A DNA stretch of 64,000 bases from positions 496,001 through 560,000 of the forward strand of contig KV748202.1 in the NCBI GenBank assembly GCA_001692895.1. The letters run 5' to 3'. Source of the DNA: Cenococcum geophilum 1.58. Its lineage: Eukaryota > Ascomycota > Dothideomycetes > Gloniales > Gloniaceae. The translations under genes and the position numbers were made by a program. The notes below the pieces were generated by a model. That model ran no database searches and was not told the origin of the DNA. It saw only the letters and a program-made list of their open reading frames with translations. The stretch's first letter is position 1. Each line of letters starts with the position of its first letter. Shown in pieces: positions 44,200 to 55,125 of the stretch.

Positions 44200-45960
44200 A
44201 GATATGCCATAACTATAACGCGGTAGAGGTCGCCCGAAGGGATTACGAAATCGCTAATATCTTATTAATTTTAAAGAATAATTTATTACTGCCATTAAGA
44301 ATAAAGTTAAGTTATTAATGGCCTTTATAATAGCTAAAAAGAAAGTTAACTTTAAGCTCGCAAAATAGCTCTAAAAGGAAGGTCGTATTATAACCTTAGA
44401 AGCTCCTTTCTAAGCATCTAATAAGTAGGAGATTAACGGTTTTATTATAAGAGGAGTTTTTAAATTTAAGAAGTATAACCCTACTAAGTTTAATAAAGTT
44501 TGTATCTTTAAGTTAAGAATAGTTAATAAGATTAAAGGCAAAGCTACTAACGCCCTATTTAAGAAATTAAGGCTTATTATCTAAGGTTATAATAATAATA
44601 GTAAGGAGGTAATTCTTACGTAATCTCCTATAATTTAATAAGCTAGTTAGTAAGTTATTGTTACGCTAGCTTTTTCCTTAATAAAGAATAGAATAGCGGT
44701 TTATTTGTGAGATATTACTTAAGCCTATACCTAATTAGAGACGCACCTTTAGCGCTTAATATTAGTATACCTTCTAGAGTAAATTNNCCACTANTANNCN
44801 NAAGATANAATTATGGTTNTGCTTAAGCNATTATATAGAATTNTAGAGGNAGGAACTNACTAGTNGGCTACNTANAGTAAGCACCATAAAGAGAAGCTTT
44901 TAATAACTACTTTTATATTTAATCCTTACTTCCTTATTATAACTATAGGAACTCCATTTAGAATTGTTGGTATATAAACTAATAATATAATTATTTTAGG
45001 AGACGACTAATTCTTAGCTCTTAAAGAAGACAAGCTAGTAAAGATAAATCTTATAGTAAAGCTAAAGGAAAAGCTTAGTTTAATAATACTATTACTCTTT
45101 AACAGATGCATCCTCTCCCTAAATAAGGATTCTATTACTCTGCGCTAGAAGGGTTAAGGTAAGAAGATTAACGTTATTAACGCTAATTCTCTAAAGTAAG
45201 GATACGTGGAGTAACGCGCTTGCGGAGCTTATATTACTTCTATCTATTAACCTAAGGCTTTATTTAATCTCTCTGTTGCCGCCTAATACTAGGAACTAAC
45301 TAAGAATAATATCCTTATCCTAAATAAGCGTCTTTTCTAGTAAATAAACTATTTTAATTGGGGACTACTCTATATACCTATTAATCTTCCTACTACTAAG
45401 CTCTTTATATTTATTAATAGATCGTTTATAAATAATAAAGATTTTAGCTCCTAGTTAGGATATAAGATTATTATCGCGAACGAATTTACTAGAGAGAATA
45501 ACTTTATAATCTATAGTAATCTTATTTATTAGAGCTTAACTAAAAGTAAGCGCGTTACCTAAAGTATTTTAGCGTTAGAGATATATAGAATGGTTAGTGG
45601 AGTTAATATACCAATTACAATTGGAACTACCCTAAAGATAATTATAGATCGACTTAAACTTTCTATTATCCCTATAATTATATACACCAACTTATATTCC
45701 CTCTACGAGTGTTTAGTTAAGCTTAGTACTATAAAAAAGAAGCGCCTTATAATTAATATTATGGCACTTTAGTAATCCTATAAGTATTAAAAACTCTTTA
45801 AGATTTAATAGATTAATGGCCAAGATAACTTAGTAGATGTAATGATAAAGGCGAACCTAAATAAGGCACTAGAGACGTTTATTAATATAAATACTCTATA
45901 TATATAAGTTAAAGGTTAGGTTAAAAGGGAGTCCCTAGAAATTTCTTAGTTACGTAAGGT
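44200..45960 (+). pseudogene. Copia D reverse transcriptase and RNase H, decayed
   Basis: The RT part opens around 44270-44560 (RGRPKGLRNR, then GVFKFKKYN and IFKLRIVNKIKGKA, the RxFxSRxVxExKxxG block). The middle (44786-44875) holds many N bases. RNase H: 45590-45772 is open for 60 codons (MVSGVNIPITIGTTLKIIID, IIIYTNLYSLYECLVKL), with the TDS block turned TNL. It ends INGQDNLVDVMIKANLNKALETFI, typical of the C-terminus of this Copia lineage, at about 45815-45890. Confidence 0.82.
44786..44875. other. cluster of ambiguous bases (N)
   Basis: About 15-20 isolated N within 90 bp in the Copia D RT. Similar clusters are at 48568-48625 (Gypsy C RNase H) and 57215-57281 (LINE 1), and single N at 9202-9205 and 37042. 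All lie in repeats, so they look like consensus conflicts between collapsed copies and not sequence gaps. Confidence 0.75.
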
Positions 45961-45967
45961 CTTAAGA

Positions 45968-46360
45968 TGTCTAGGAACTTTAACCGGCGGTTAAAGTTAT
46001 CTAATTGGTTAGATTCTCTTGCTAAGACTTTTTTAGAGGGGGAGCCTAACTTAATCTAGCTAATTAGGATTTTCTATCCCCGGGATAGAAAATCGCTATT
46101 GGCTTGCTTACTACTAGTGCCTTAGCGGCCCTCCGAATATAATATCTACCTACAACTCCTAAGTAAGAAAGCACTACGTGCTAAGAGGCAAATTTTGGGA
46201 TAGTGAGACTTATATTATAATGGTAATAGTAAGTAAAAAGGATTAATATTTGTTACGCTAGTTAAGCGGTATATATATATAGATAATAACTACAAAAGAA
46301 GAGTTGCTAGTATTGGGAATAAAGGCAAGTGGTTACTATATAAGGCATATTGCCACCACA
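45968..46360 (+). repeat. 3' LTR-like segment of Copia D
   Basis: It starts TGTCTAGGAACTTTAACC directly after the RNase H reading. The first 60 bp match 50493-50552. It contains two palindromes (AACTTTAACcggcGGTTAAAGTT at 45978-46000; a 27-bp one at 46067-46093) and an AT-rich promoter-like run near 46270. The right end (CCACCACA, about 46360) is a guess. Confidence 0.5.
46067..46093. repeat. 27-bp palindrome with 13-bp arms
   Basis: GATTTTCTATCCC-C-GGGATAGAAAATC: perfect 13-bp arms around one base. The same palindrome (central A) occurs at about 50602-50628, with the flanks in inverted order. Confidence 0.88.
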
Positions 46361-46700
46361 TATAGCAAGTTGCCGTTACGTGCGGCAAGTTGCCGTTATG
46401 TGCCGCCGCGGCACTAGCGTGGTAAGGAACCTTAAGTTCCTTACCCCTTTCTTCAAGAATTAAAAGAATAATAATTATCATACTATCTACGAACCGTAGC
46501 TACGTGATATCCCCTTGTGTAACTAACAAAAGGGATTGCCAAACTTACCCTTTTAAAAAGGTCCGCCGTAGCTCCTCTTAGTCCTTAAGTTGTACTTATT
46601 CTACGGATTATACTTATTCTATAAATTATACTTAGTTACTATAAAGCGTCTTACCTTTAGTTAATTTAGAAAATAAATTATCCTAGGGCCAAGTCACGCC
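46361..46700. other. spacer between Copia D and Gypsy C
   Basis: It holds two tandem copies of GCAAGTTGCCGTTAYGTGCS (about 46365-46403), then an inverted repeat GGTAAGGAAC-cttaa-GTTCCTTACC (about 46420-46444). CA/TG content is higher than in the flanks. The open frame 46290-46481 (minus) runs through these repeats and is not a credible gene. Confidence 0.55.
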
Positions 46701-47399
46701 TTAGAATAAAAAGTGGAAGAGTATAAGTATTTAGGCTCTTCTAGCGCTAATATACTCGGCGAAATTTAAATACTTAAAAAATAGAAGAAAGTATAAATCC
46801 TTATAAACAGCGGAGCTACTAGTATAGGCTTTATTAATACAAACTACGCAAAAACTTAACGCTTAAATTTAAGGAAACTTAATAAGCTATAAGGCCTATA
46901 AGGCTTTAATAGTAAGCCTTTAATACACAGCAAACTAATGTACTACGCTTTTATAAAGATGCGAATAAGCAAATACCTTAAATATATTTCCCTATTTATA
47001 ACACCTTTAAAGCATTATAAGGTAATACTTAGACATAGATAGCTAAAATAACACAACCCTTTAATTAGCTGGGTTAAAGAAATACTAAAATTCCGTACAA
47101 CCTACTGCTAAAGTTATTACTTAAAATACTACTTACCCTACAAATATGTACACAACTATTTAAATTTAATATAATATAAATTACCCTTACCACAAACCTT
47201 AAACCAATATAATAAAGTTACAACTGCTAATTACAGTAAAGAATGCGAAGATAATATATTAAAACCCCTTAAAATTTATATAGTATAAGCCGTACCCTTT
47301 TATTTATTAACAAGAAAATAAAACTATAAGATCTTTACTATAACACTAAAAGATATTAAGAAGGCGTTGGAACCAAAGCAATATATTAACCCCCAACCT

Positions 47400-48640
47400 C
47401 TTATACCTAAAGAATATTACAATCTAATTAATACGTTTAAGAAACAATTTATAAACTAACTACCCCCGTATTAAAATAAGTACGATTTTAAGATAGAACT
47501 TAAACATAATATAACGCCAAAGTTTGGCCCGTTATACGGTATATCGTAAAAAGAGCTGCTTATAATATAATAATACCTTAAAGAGCACCTAAAGAAAGGA
47601 TTTATTCGCCCTAGTTAATTACTATTTATCTTACCTATACTATTCGTTAAGAAACCTAGAAGAGGCTTAAGATTCTATATTAATTATTAAGCCCTAAATA
47701 TAATTACAATTTAAAACCAATATCCAATTCCTCTACTTTAAGAAACGCTTAACTGCTTAGTAAAAGTATAATACTTTATAAAGCTTAATATAGTCGCTAC
47801 CTTTAATTAAATCCGTATTCACGAAGGAGATAAAAAGTATATAGCTTTCTATATATAATAGGGACTTTTTAAATACCTAGTAATGCCGTTTAGTATAAAG
47901 AACAGTCCTAGTATATTTTAGCAATATATTAACAATACGCTTCGCGAATTCCTTAATATATTTATTACCGTATATATTAATAATATCTTAATCTATTTAT
48001 CTTTGCTTTCTAAGCATTGGAAGCACATCTAAAGAGTTATTAAACGCCTATAAGACGCGGGCTTATAATATAATATTAAGAAATATAAGTTCTATACGTC
48101 TAAAGTTACGTACTTAGGCTTAATTATATCCCGTAACGGAATTAAAATAGACCCTAAAAAAATCGCTATAATTATAAACTAGGAAGATCCTAGTAGTATA
48201 TAAAACATCTAAAGATATCTAGGATTTGTAAATTTCTACTATTAATTTATTAATTACTTCTTAAAAATTATTTAGCTATTAGTAAATTTAATAATAAAGA
48301 ATATAAGATTTAAATAAACTACTAAATGCGAATAAGCTTTTAACGACCTAAAATATTATTTTATAACTACTCTAATTATTACCTACTTTAACCCGGACCT
48401 TAAATATATTGTTAAAACAGACTTATCTAATTATATACTAGGAGGAGTATTATTATAATATAATAAGGACGGCGAGCTGCGCCTAGTAGCCTTTCTCTTC
48501 CAGAAACGTACCCCTACTAAATTAAACTATAAGATATATAATAAGGAACTGCTTATAATTATTAGATNCTTTAAANAATNGCGNNNANAACTTAAAGNAT
48601 TNTTNTTNNTAATACGCGTATTAANNGACTATAAAAACCT
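47400..48640 (+). pseudogene. Gypsy C reverse transcriptase and RNase H, decayed
   Basis: Blocks in order: LPPY*NKYDFKIELKHNITPKFG; KEHLKKGFIRP; VKKPRRGLRFYINY*ALN; YPIPLL*ETLN; LFKYLVMPFSIKNSPSIF; then VYINNILIYL at about 47969-47998 (catalytic Asp-Asp to Asn-Asn); TYLGLIISRNGIKIDPKKI; YLGFVNFYY*FI. RNase H follows with YIVKTDLSNYILGGVLL (first Asp kept) and LVAFLF*KR...YKIYNKELL. N bases are scattered at 48568-48625. Stops are very frequent. Confidence 0.88.
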
Positions 48641-49079
48641 ATAGTACTTTATAACTATAAAGCAATTAATATAGCGCTAAATTTATTAGGCTAAATACCT
48701 CTTATAATTTAACTTTAAGATTACGTACTAACCTAGCAAACTTAATTAAAAGCCTAACTTATTAATATAACGATTATAGGACTTACCTATAAACGCCTTT
48801 AACAAACGGATTATAAATTAATTACGAATTCTACTGCCCCCTAAACGCTTTAAGAAACTACGCCCTATATTTTTAGATGCGGAACTTAACAGGAATAAAT
48901 TAGAAATTAATAAATTAATAGAGCACAAATATAAGAACGACCCCTAAATAGCAGATATAATAAAAGCGATTTAAATAAGGAAATGGCAATATAAGGATAT
49001 TACACTCGCTAAATGCGAAATCTATAATAATTAGTTATACTATTAATAGAAGATAGTAGTCCTGAATTCTAAACCCTTA

Positions 49080-50400
49080 TAATTTAAAATACTTAAATTT
49101 ATATACAATTCCCCTATAGTAGGGCATCCTAGCCGTATAAAAACCTATAAGATTATTTAACAAGCATATTACTAGCCTATAATGCATAATTATATATAAA
49201 AATACATTTAAGTATACAGAATGTGCGTATATAGGAAGACCTCTTATATATAAAAATAAGAAGTACTTTAACCGTTACTAATTCTAATACAAAGATAGCA
49301 AGATATTTTAATTAACTTTATAGTTAACCTGCCTAATAGTAATAAGTTCACGAATATTATAGTAGTTGTTAACCGTCTTATAAAAATACAATATATAATT
49401 CCTATAGACTTAATTAATGCAATATTAGTAGCCAAATATTTTATTATGTCTTTAAGCTACACAGACTTCCTAATTTAATAATATCCAACCATAGAAGCCA
49501 GTTCGTTTTGGACTTCTAGTAAGCCCTATATAAATAATTAAGTATATAAACATAACCCTTAACCGTATTTTATTTAGAGATAAATAGTTAAACTAAAATT
49601 GCGAACGCGATTATAGAACAATACCTATAAGACAACTGGGAAAAGTAGCTACCTTTAGCTAAGTTTACTGTAAATAATATAAGAAACGAATTAATAGGTA
49701 TAACACTGTTCTACGCAACCTACGGATAAAACCCTTAACTTAGGTTTAAACTATAACCTAAAATTAATACAACAGGCCCTATAATTAAGAGGATTTAACT
49801 AATTAACGCGTATAACTTCGCTAATTAAATAAAGCAGTTAATGAAACTATTATAAAGTAAATTAGTGTACGCCTAAATGGTATAGGAATAGTATATAAAT
49901 AAAGGACGAGCTCCTATATGGGACTTTAAGGAAGGTAATATAGTTTACCTAAATACACAAAACCTAAAGACTTAATAACCCTTAAAGAAACTAGACTAGA
50001 AGTTTATAGGCCTATACTAAATTAAGAAGAAACTAAGCCTATACGCTTATAAGCTTAAACTACTAACTAAAATAAAAATACATCTAACGTTTTACGTAAA
50101 CTTGCTATAACCCTTAAAGGGTAAACCTATAACTCGCAAAGTGCTACCGCTACCTCCTATAATTTTTAACAACGGTAATAGTTCTTACTTTATTAACTTA
50201 ATTAATAATATATAATAGAAAACACAATCTAAATAATTTAAACTCTTTATTAAATAGGAAGAATATAAAATATAAACTTAGGAAACCTATAACTAGATTA
50301 AGACTAACGCACCTTCCCTAGTAAAAGAATTCCACAAAGACTATCCTTCGCGGCCTACTTTAGCTAAATAGATATAATATAAAGGTAAATAACTACCACC
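49080..50400 (+). pseudogene. Gypsy C integrase and chromodomain, decayed
   Basis: HHCC region at about 49110-49270 (VGHPSRIKTYKII*QAYY*P). Core: LINFIVNLPNSNKFTNIIVVVNRLIK at about 49310-49390 (Asp to Asn), LISNHRSQFV at about 49480-49510, IANAIIEQYL*DNWEK*LPLAKFTVNN at about 49600-49680 with the Glu-bearing segment. Further on, FKLFIK*EEYKI*T*ETY...LVKEFHKDYPSRP at about 50240-50360 fits the chromodomain (YLVKWxGY...TWE pattern) that closes chromovirus integrases. Confidence 0.82.
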
Positions 50401-50492
50401 TAATATAAATACACGAAACATAATAGCAGAAAGCTTAAAATTAAAAAGAACTTAAAATATATTATAATATTTATAATACAATCACATAACAT

Positions 50493-50703
50493 ATAAGATA
50501 TTAAGGAACTTTAACTAGCGGTTAAAGTTATCTAATTAGTTAGATTTACCTTGCTAAGACCTATTATAAAGATATTAGTTCTGCTTACCGCCTTAACTAA
50601 GCTAATAGCGATTTTCTATCCCAGGGATAGAAAATCCTAATTAGCCTATTTAACGATAGAATTAGTAAAACTCTACACCGCCACTTAACGCGAAAACACA
50701 ACA
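50493..50703 (+). repeat. second copy of the Copia D LTR-like sequence
   Basis: TATTAAGGAACTTTAACTAG... matches the start of 45968-46030, including the AACTTTAAC...GGTTAAAGTT palindrome. Farther on, the 27-bp palindrome recurs, but with its flanks reversed relative to the first copy. It lies in the 3' untranslated part of Gypsy C. The right end is uncertain. Confidence 0.55.
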
Positions 50704-50754
50704 CGCAATAAGTTATAAGTCTTAACTAAAATTAAATTATTTAGACCTTTGGCT

Positions 50755-50765
50755 AAAAGGGGGGG
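50755..50765 (+). promoter_or_regulatory. polypurine tract of Gypsy C
   Basis: AAAAGGGGGGG immediately before the LTR start TACTATAATAGG. It is the expected plus-strand primer site for reverse transcription. Confidence 0.68.
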
Positions 50766-51070
50766 TACTATAATAGGACTAGCCTAGTTATAGTAGGAAT
50801 GTCTTAGTAAAATACTTAATAGATAAATTCTAACGCTTTAACCAAATTCTGCTAGATTAATTGAATTTTATTAAAGTCTATTAAAGACCGCGTGCGTATA
50901 TACGCACGCATTAACCACTAAGCCCCTAACTATTTAATTATATAATTCTCTTATTATTCCTTTCTCTTCTTTACGCAACGTCTTATTCTTAGCGAGAGCT
51001 ATATACCCTTAGATTTAGATAGAATTTATATTATTCCTTTGAATTTTCCCCAAAGTCTCTCCGCGCCCTT
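50766..51070 (+). repeat. 3' LTR of Gypsy C
   Basis: Starts TACTATAATAGGAC (TG worn to TA) after the polypurine tract. It contains a 20-bp perfect palindrome (50890-50909) and a downstream CT-rich segment. The right end, near 51070, is estimated from the change to LINE sequence. No second copy was found, so identity rests on the tract. Confidence 0.6.
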
Positions 51071-51599
51071 CCAGTTTACTTAGGTAGCGTTTAAGGTTAC
51101 TATAGTTAAGGTAGCTAAATTGGTAATACCAAATAGATAGACTTTTATTGTTTTTAATTGTTTAGAAGATTGATTTTAATAAGCAGTTATACTACTAAAT
51201 TAGGTAGAGTTATTAAACTTTAGGTGTATATCCTATTACCTTATTATTATATTTAAGTTTGTAAGTCTCGTTATTAAAGAAGATACTTATTTCCTTAAGT
51301 CGGCTCTTAAATAGTAGGTTTACTAGTAAATATAGCACGTAAAGAATATTATATAGAGTAAGCGTACTTCCGTAACTTTTATTAGGTAGTATAGTTTATA
51401 TAAAGATAGATTTTTTTTCTACTAGTTAAGCTCTACAGGGACTAACTATATCTAATAAGGTGTCGTTATTAATATAGTTAAAAAAAGTTTATAATTCTTA
51501 TAGTAGTAAACAGTAGCAGCGATATTATAGATAAAGTTATATCTACTTAGTTAGGCTTATACTACTGCTACTACAAGCTTACGTTATAGATTTACTTTA

Positions 51600-54480
51600 T
51601 TTTTAACTTAATTAGAGTATTTATTAAGCTAAATAGGTGGCTTAGTCCTCTCTTTCTTCCTTATATGGATTTTATTACTAATTCTCTATAGTGCATTTTT
51701 TTGGTTTTTTTTCTAGTAGTCTTCTTCGGAATATATAGTTCTGTTATATTTTATATAGTTAAGGTACTTATATATTCCTACTAGTATAATCTTTCTCTTT
51801 ATAGATGTTCCGTTATTTAAACGTGTTATTAGTATAGTAGAAGCTTCTTAATTAAGCTTACTATTAAAGATAATAAGTTCCTTACCTAAGGCTTATAGGT
51901 CGGTATTTTCCTATATCTAATTTATTTATTAAGTTGTTTTAAACTAAACGTAGTTAGTAGAGCTAACTCTATATAAAAGGGCCGCTTAGGTAAGAATCTT
52001 GTAGTTAATAGGTTGGTCTATTTTAATAAGGCAATTAAGGTTTAATATAATATAGGAGATAAATTTCTCTATATCCTTAAAATCTTAAACATATTTAGTA
52101 AAGAAGGTTGCTATAATATTAGTAATAGCTACCGGATTAAGATCCTTAAAGCGTTTTTTAGGGCCTTTTATTTCTTAAGCGCCTATCTAGCATTTATATC
52201 CCTAATACGCGTAGGTTACTAACTAGGCCTTCTATAAAGCCATATATATTAGCTATAGCCTTTATATTAAACTTTTTATAGCTCCTTATAAAATAGATAA
52301 GGTGGTACTTTTTAGGGGTAAATACTACCCTATACCGGCGTGCCCACGCCGTATATACCTTATGCGCCCTTTCTATAGTTCTACAGTTTTCCTCCGTAGT
52401 CTTGCTATATGTTAGTATATTAGAGTTATTAACAAATCCAAATGCAGTAGTAGTTCCCCCTTATAGCTTTAGTAGGAGTATATAGGCAAAAAAGAGGAAT
52501 AGGATTAGCGATAGTACTAAGCCTTAGGTTATACCGGTGTTTGTTTATATTATCTATACTATATATCCCCCAACCAAGAGCCCTATTATCTAACCTCTAA
52601 GGAAGGACTTTATAAACTATACTATCTAGTAAGGTATAGCTTAGGCCTTTATATTATAGATTATTCTTTTATAAAAGACTTGGTTAAAGGCCTTAAAAAT
52701 ATTAAGGCTAAGTAATAAGGTTACTAGGTTTAGGTTACTCCTCTATACTATATATACCTGTTAGGTTAGTAGCTCCAGTACTATCTATATTAAGTACCCT
52801 AGCCTTACTCCTATTTAACTAGCTAGTAGTATACCCATCTCCTCCGCAATTTTAGATAGTTAGCTAGCTACTATTCTCTTAAGTAGCTTCCTAATAGTGT
52901 TAAGCAGCGCAATCGGCTGGTAGGCCTTTGCCGTAGTATAGGATAACTTTTACGGTTTTAAAGGACTACTATAATAGAGTTTTTAAACGGTTTTAGGTAA
53001 TGTCTAATTGCTATATAGCTGCTAAAGAGTTTAGCTAGCACTAGGGCTAGCTACTCTCCGTATATCTTAAGGAATTAATTAGTAATCTTCTTTAGACCTA
53101 GGGCCTTATTAGGGTCAAGCCCCTTTAGGGCCGTAATAATATCCTCCTCCTTAACTACTTCCTTTACTATTCGCGGCTCTAGGTATATAAACCCTAGTAT
53201 ATTACTAAGGTCCGCCTCTACTAGTAGCGGGAAGAACTGCTCTATAAGGATAGTGGCCTTCTCCTTATTATTATAGTGTAGGGTCTCCTCTCCTAGTCTG
53301 CTAATAGGAGGAAACTATAGTAGGGCCTTCGGCTTCCCGTCTGCTATACGCGCCCATTTTACTATCCTCTACATCCCTTTAGGGTTATTTATTAACTTTT
53401 TAACGGTCCTCCTCTATAGCTTATTAGCCTCTTATTAAATTACCCTTTTCTTTTTATTCTATACGACTCTATAGTTAATCTAGTTAGGTACTAATTAAGA
53501 GACCTTTTACGCCTAAAAGGCCTATTAGGTTTCCTTTACTACTTCTATATATTCCTCTAACTATACTTTAAAGGCTTGCGGTAAGGGCCGCGTATTAGGT
53601 ACTATTTTTACTATAGTGTTCTTAATTACCTAGTATATAGCCTCCGCTAGCGTATTTAGTTTATCTCTTATATTGTACGGGAGTCTATATAGGGGCTAGA
53701 GTCGGCCTTTTAGCTTACTCTATACTACCTTCTAATTAGCCTTTTTCTATAGTGGTCTTTTAGGTAAAGGGGGCCCCTCTAGCGCCTTTATATCTACCTC
53801 TATAATAATAAAAAAGTAGTTAAACCCTATATGCTAGCGGTCTTATCTTTAACTCTATAGCAGCCTATTAGTAATTTAGGAGGAGGTAAACACTAGGTCT
53901 AGCGTGCTCCTTAATATACCCTTTACCTATATCTCTATACCCACCTTAGTAGCTATACTTAGGCCGGCTGCCTTTATAGCGCGGATAAGGTCATTTGCCG
54001 CGTTGTCCGCGTATATTACTATTACACCCCCCTAAAAGGGGTAGTGTAGATTAAAATTACCTAATAGTATATGTTCTCCTTTGGCCCTTAGCAGCTCCGG
54101 TAGCATATAGATACTACTGTTTGTCTATTAGAGGTTATAAATATTATAAATCTAGATAGTCCTCTCGTAGCCCTCCAGCTTAATTATATATATGTCCGCT
54201 AAGTGGTATATAGGCGCCTACTTATTTATATTAATAGCCTTATTTATATAAAAGCAGACCCTTATATTGCCTACTTCCGCATACACTAGGTAGTAGGATT
54301 TTGTAGTATATATTATATTTCCTTAATCCCTCCGCTACGGCTCCTAGATAGTTAATATATCCAGTTAGGGGTCCGCCTACTTTACCTCTTATAGAAAGTA
54401 GAGCAGTATACCGTTCCTACTATTATTAGTATTATACTATATAATTATAATTATAATTATTTTCCGGTGTCCTAATATAA
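51600..54480 (-). pseudogene. LINE 2 ORF2 endonuclease-reverse transcriptase, decayed
   Basis: The RT N-terminal part reads EDIITALKGLDPNKALGLKKITN*FLKIYGE at about 53150-53040. The Tad-clade blocks follow; GIT*GLVLSLILFLFF leads to FGFVNNSNILTYSKTT at about 52445-52405. The FxDD site has become FVNN. The apurinic-type endonuclease region (54450-53700) is readable only in pieces. The enzyme would have nicked DNA and primed cDNA synthesis on it. Heavily interrupted by stops. Confidence 0.82.
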
Positions 54481-54979
54481 GAGATCTATGCTAGCCTCTA
54501 AGTTAGCTGAGTTGGTGCCCTTTAGCGTCCGTTTGCTTTCTTATAATATAGTTTTAGAGCCTTTAGATGCCTCTCTCCGGATCTAGGCTTCTGCTTCTAC
54601 CTCTATATTAAACTCTATATTTAGTAGAGGCTCCTAAGTTACTAGGATTTAAATTAAGGCATATATACTACTATATAGTGCTATTTAGAGTATTAATTAG
54701 AGGGTCCTCTAACCTATTTCCTTCCTAGAATAATTAAAAGTCCGTAGCTGGCCGACCTTTTAGGGGGCTTCCTCTGCCTATATAGAGCTCTCTTACGTAA
54801 CTGTCTCCTTTAGCTTCCTTTTCTTAGCTCATTATAAGGCCTCCTTAGTGGTGATCTCGTACTATAATTGTAATTGTTATCCGCTTGTAGGTGCCTTATA
54901 AGTGCCTATATAGTGTATTAGCATATAGGCCCTAATTGCTACAGCCTTCTCCTGCTGTGTTTGCTTGATACTACACGCC

Positions 54980-55125
54980 CCGTTCTATGCCTTATAGTCT
55001 ACTTTATAGTTAATACACTTTTTAGGTAGGTCTCCTATACATTCGCTAGTATTATATTACCTAGCGCAGCGTCCGCATCTAGCTTCTCTCCTACAACTCT
55101 TAGCTATATAGTTAAAGCCTTGGCA
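54980..55125 (-). pseudogene. LINE 2 ORF1, C-terminal zinc knuckles
   Basis: Minus-strand reading CQGFNYIAKSC, then CGRCAR*YNTSEC, then CINYKVDYKA: three CCHC-type knuckles in tandem, with some His and Cys changed to Tyr by RIP. This is the nucleic-acid-binding end of Tad1-clade ORF1. The first Cys pair is lost at the junction at 55125. Confidence 0.8.

Larger units (their letters stand above)
41634..46360 (+). mobile_element. Copia D, plus strand, 5' LTR not found
   Basis: The coding order on the plus strand is gag, protease, integrase, RT, RNase H (41700-45960), followed by an LTR-like segment beginning TGTCTAGGAAC at 45968. The 5' side abuts the Gypsy B LTR at 41633 with no second LTR visible. 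It belongs to the same broad Copia lineage as Copia A but to another family. It is RIP-mutated throughout. Confidence 0.8.
46700..51070 (+). mobile_element. Gypsy C chromovirus-like element, 5'-truncated
   Basis: On the plus strand: protease remnant (about 46800-46950), RT (47400-48250), RNase H (48370-48640), integrase (49080-49960), chromodomain-like end (50180-50400), polypurine tract (50755-50765) and a 3' LTR starting at 50766. No gag and no 5' LTR. Heavily RIP-mutated: nearly every C of CA is lost. An LTR-like segment related to Copia D lies between the chromodomain and the polypurine tract. Confidence 0.85.
51075..55125 (-). mobile_element. Tad1-like LINE, 5'-truncated (LINE 2)
   Basis: The minus strand carries the end of ORF1 with zinc knuckles (55125 to about 54980), an endonuclease region (about 54450-53700) and reverse transcriptase (about 53200-52100), followed by a 3' part to about 51075. 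The ORF1 reading is cut at 55125 exactly in a zinc knuckle by the start of Gypsy A copy 2. No target duplication was identified. Confidence 0.82.

Noticed and set aside
46290-46481. 63-codon minus-strand frame
   Set aside because: Spans tandem and inverted repeats in a spacer; hydrophobic start is chance.
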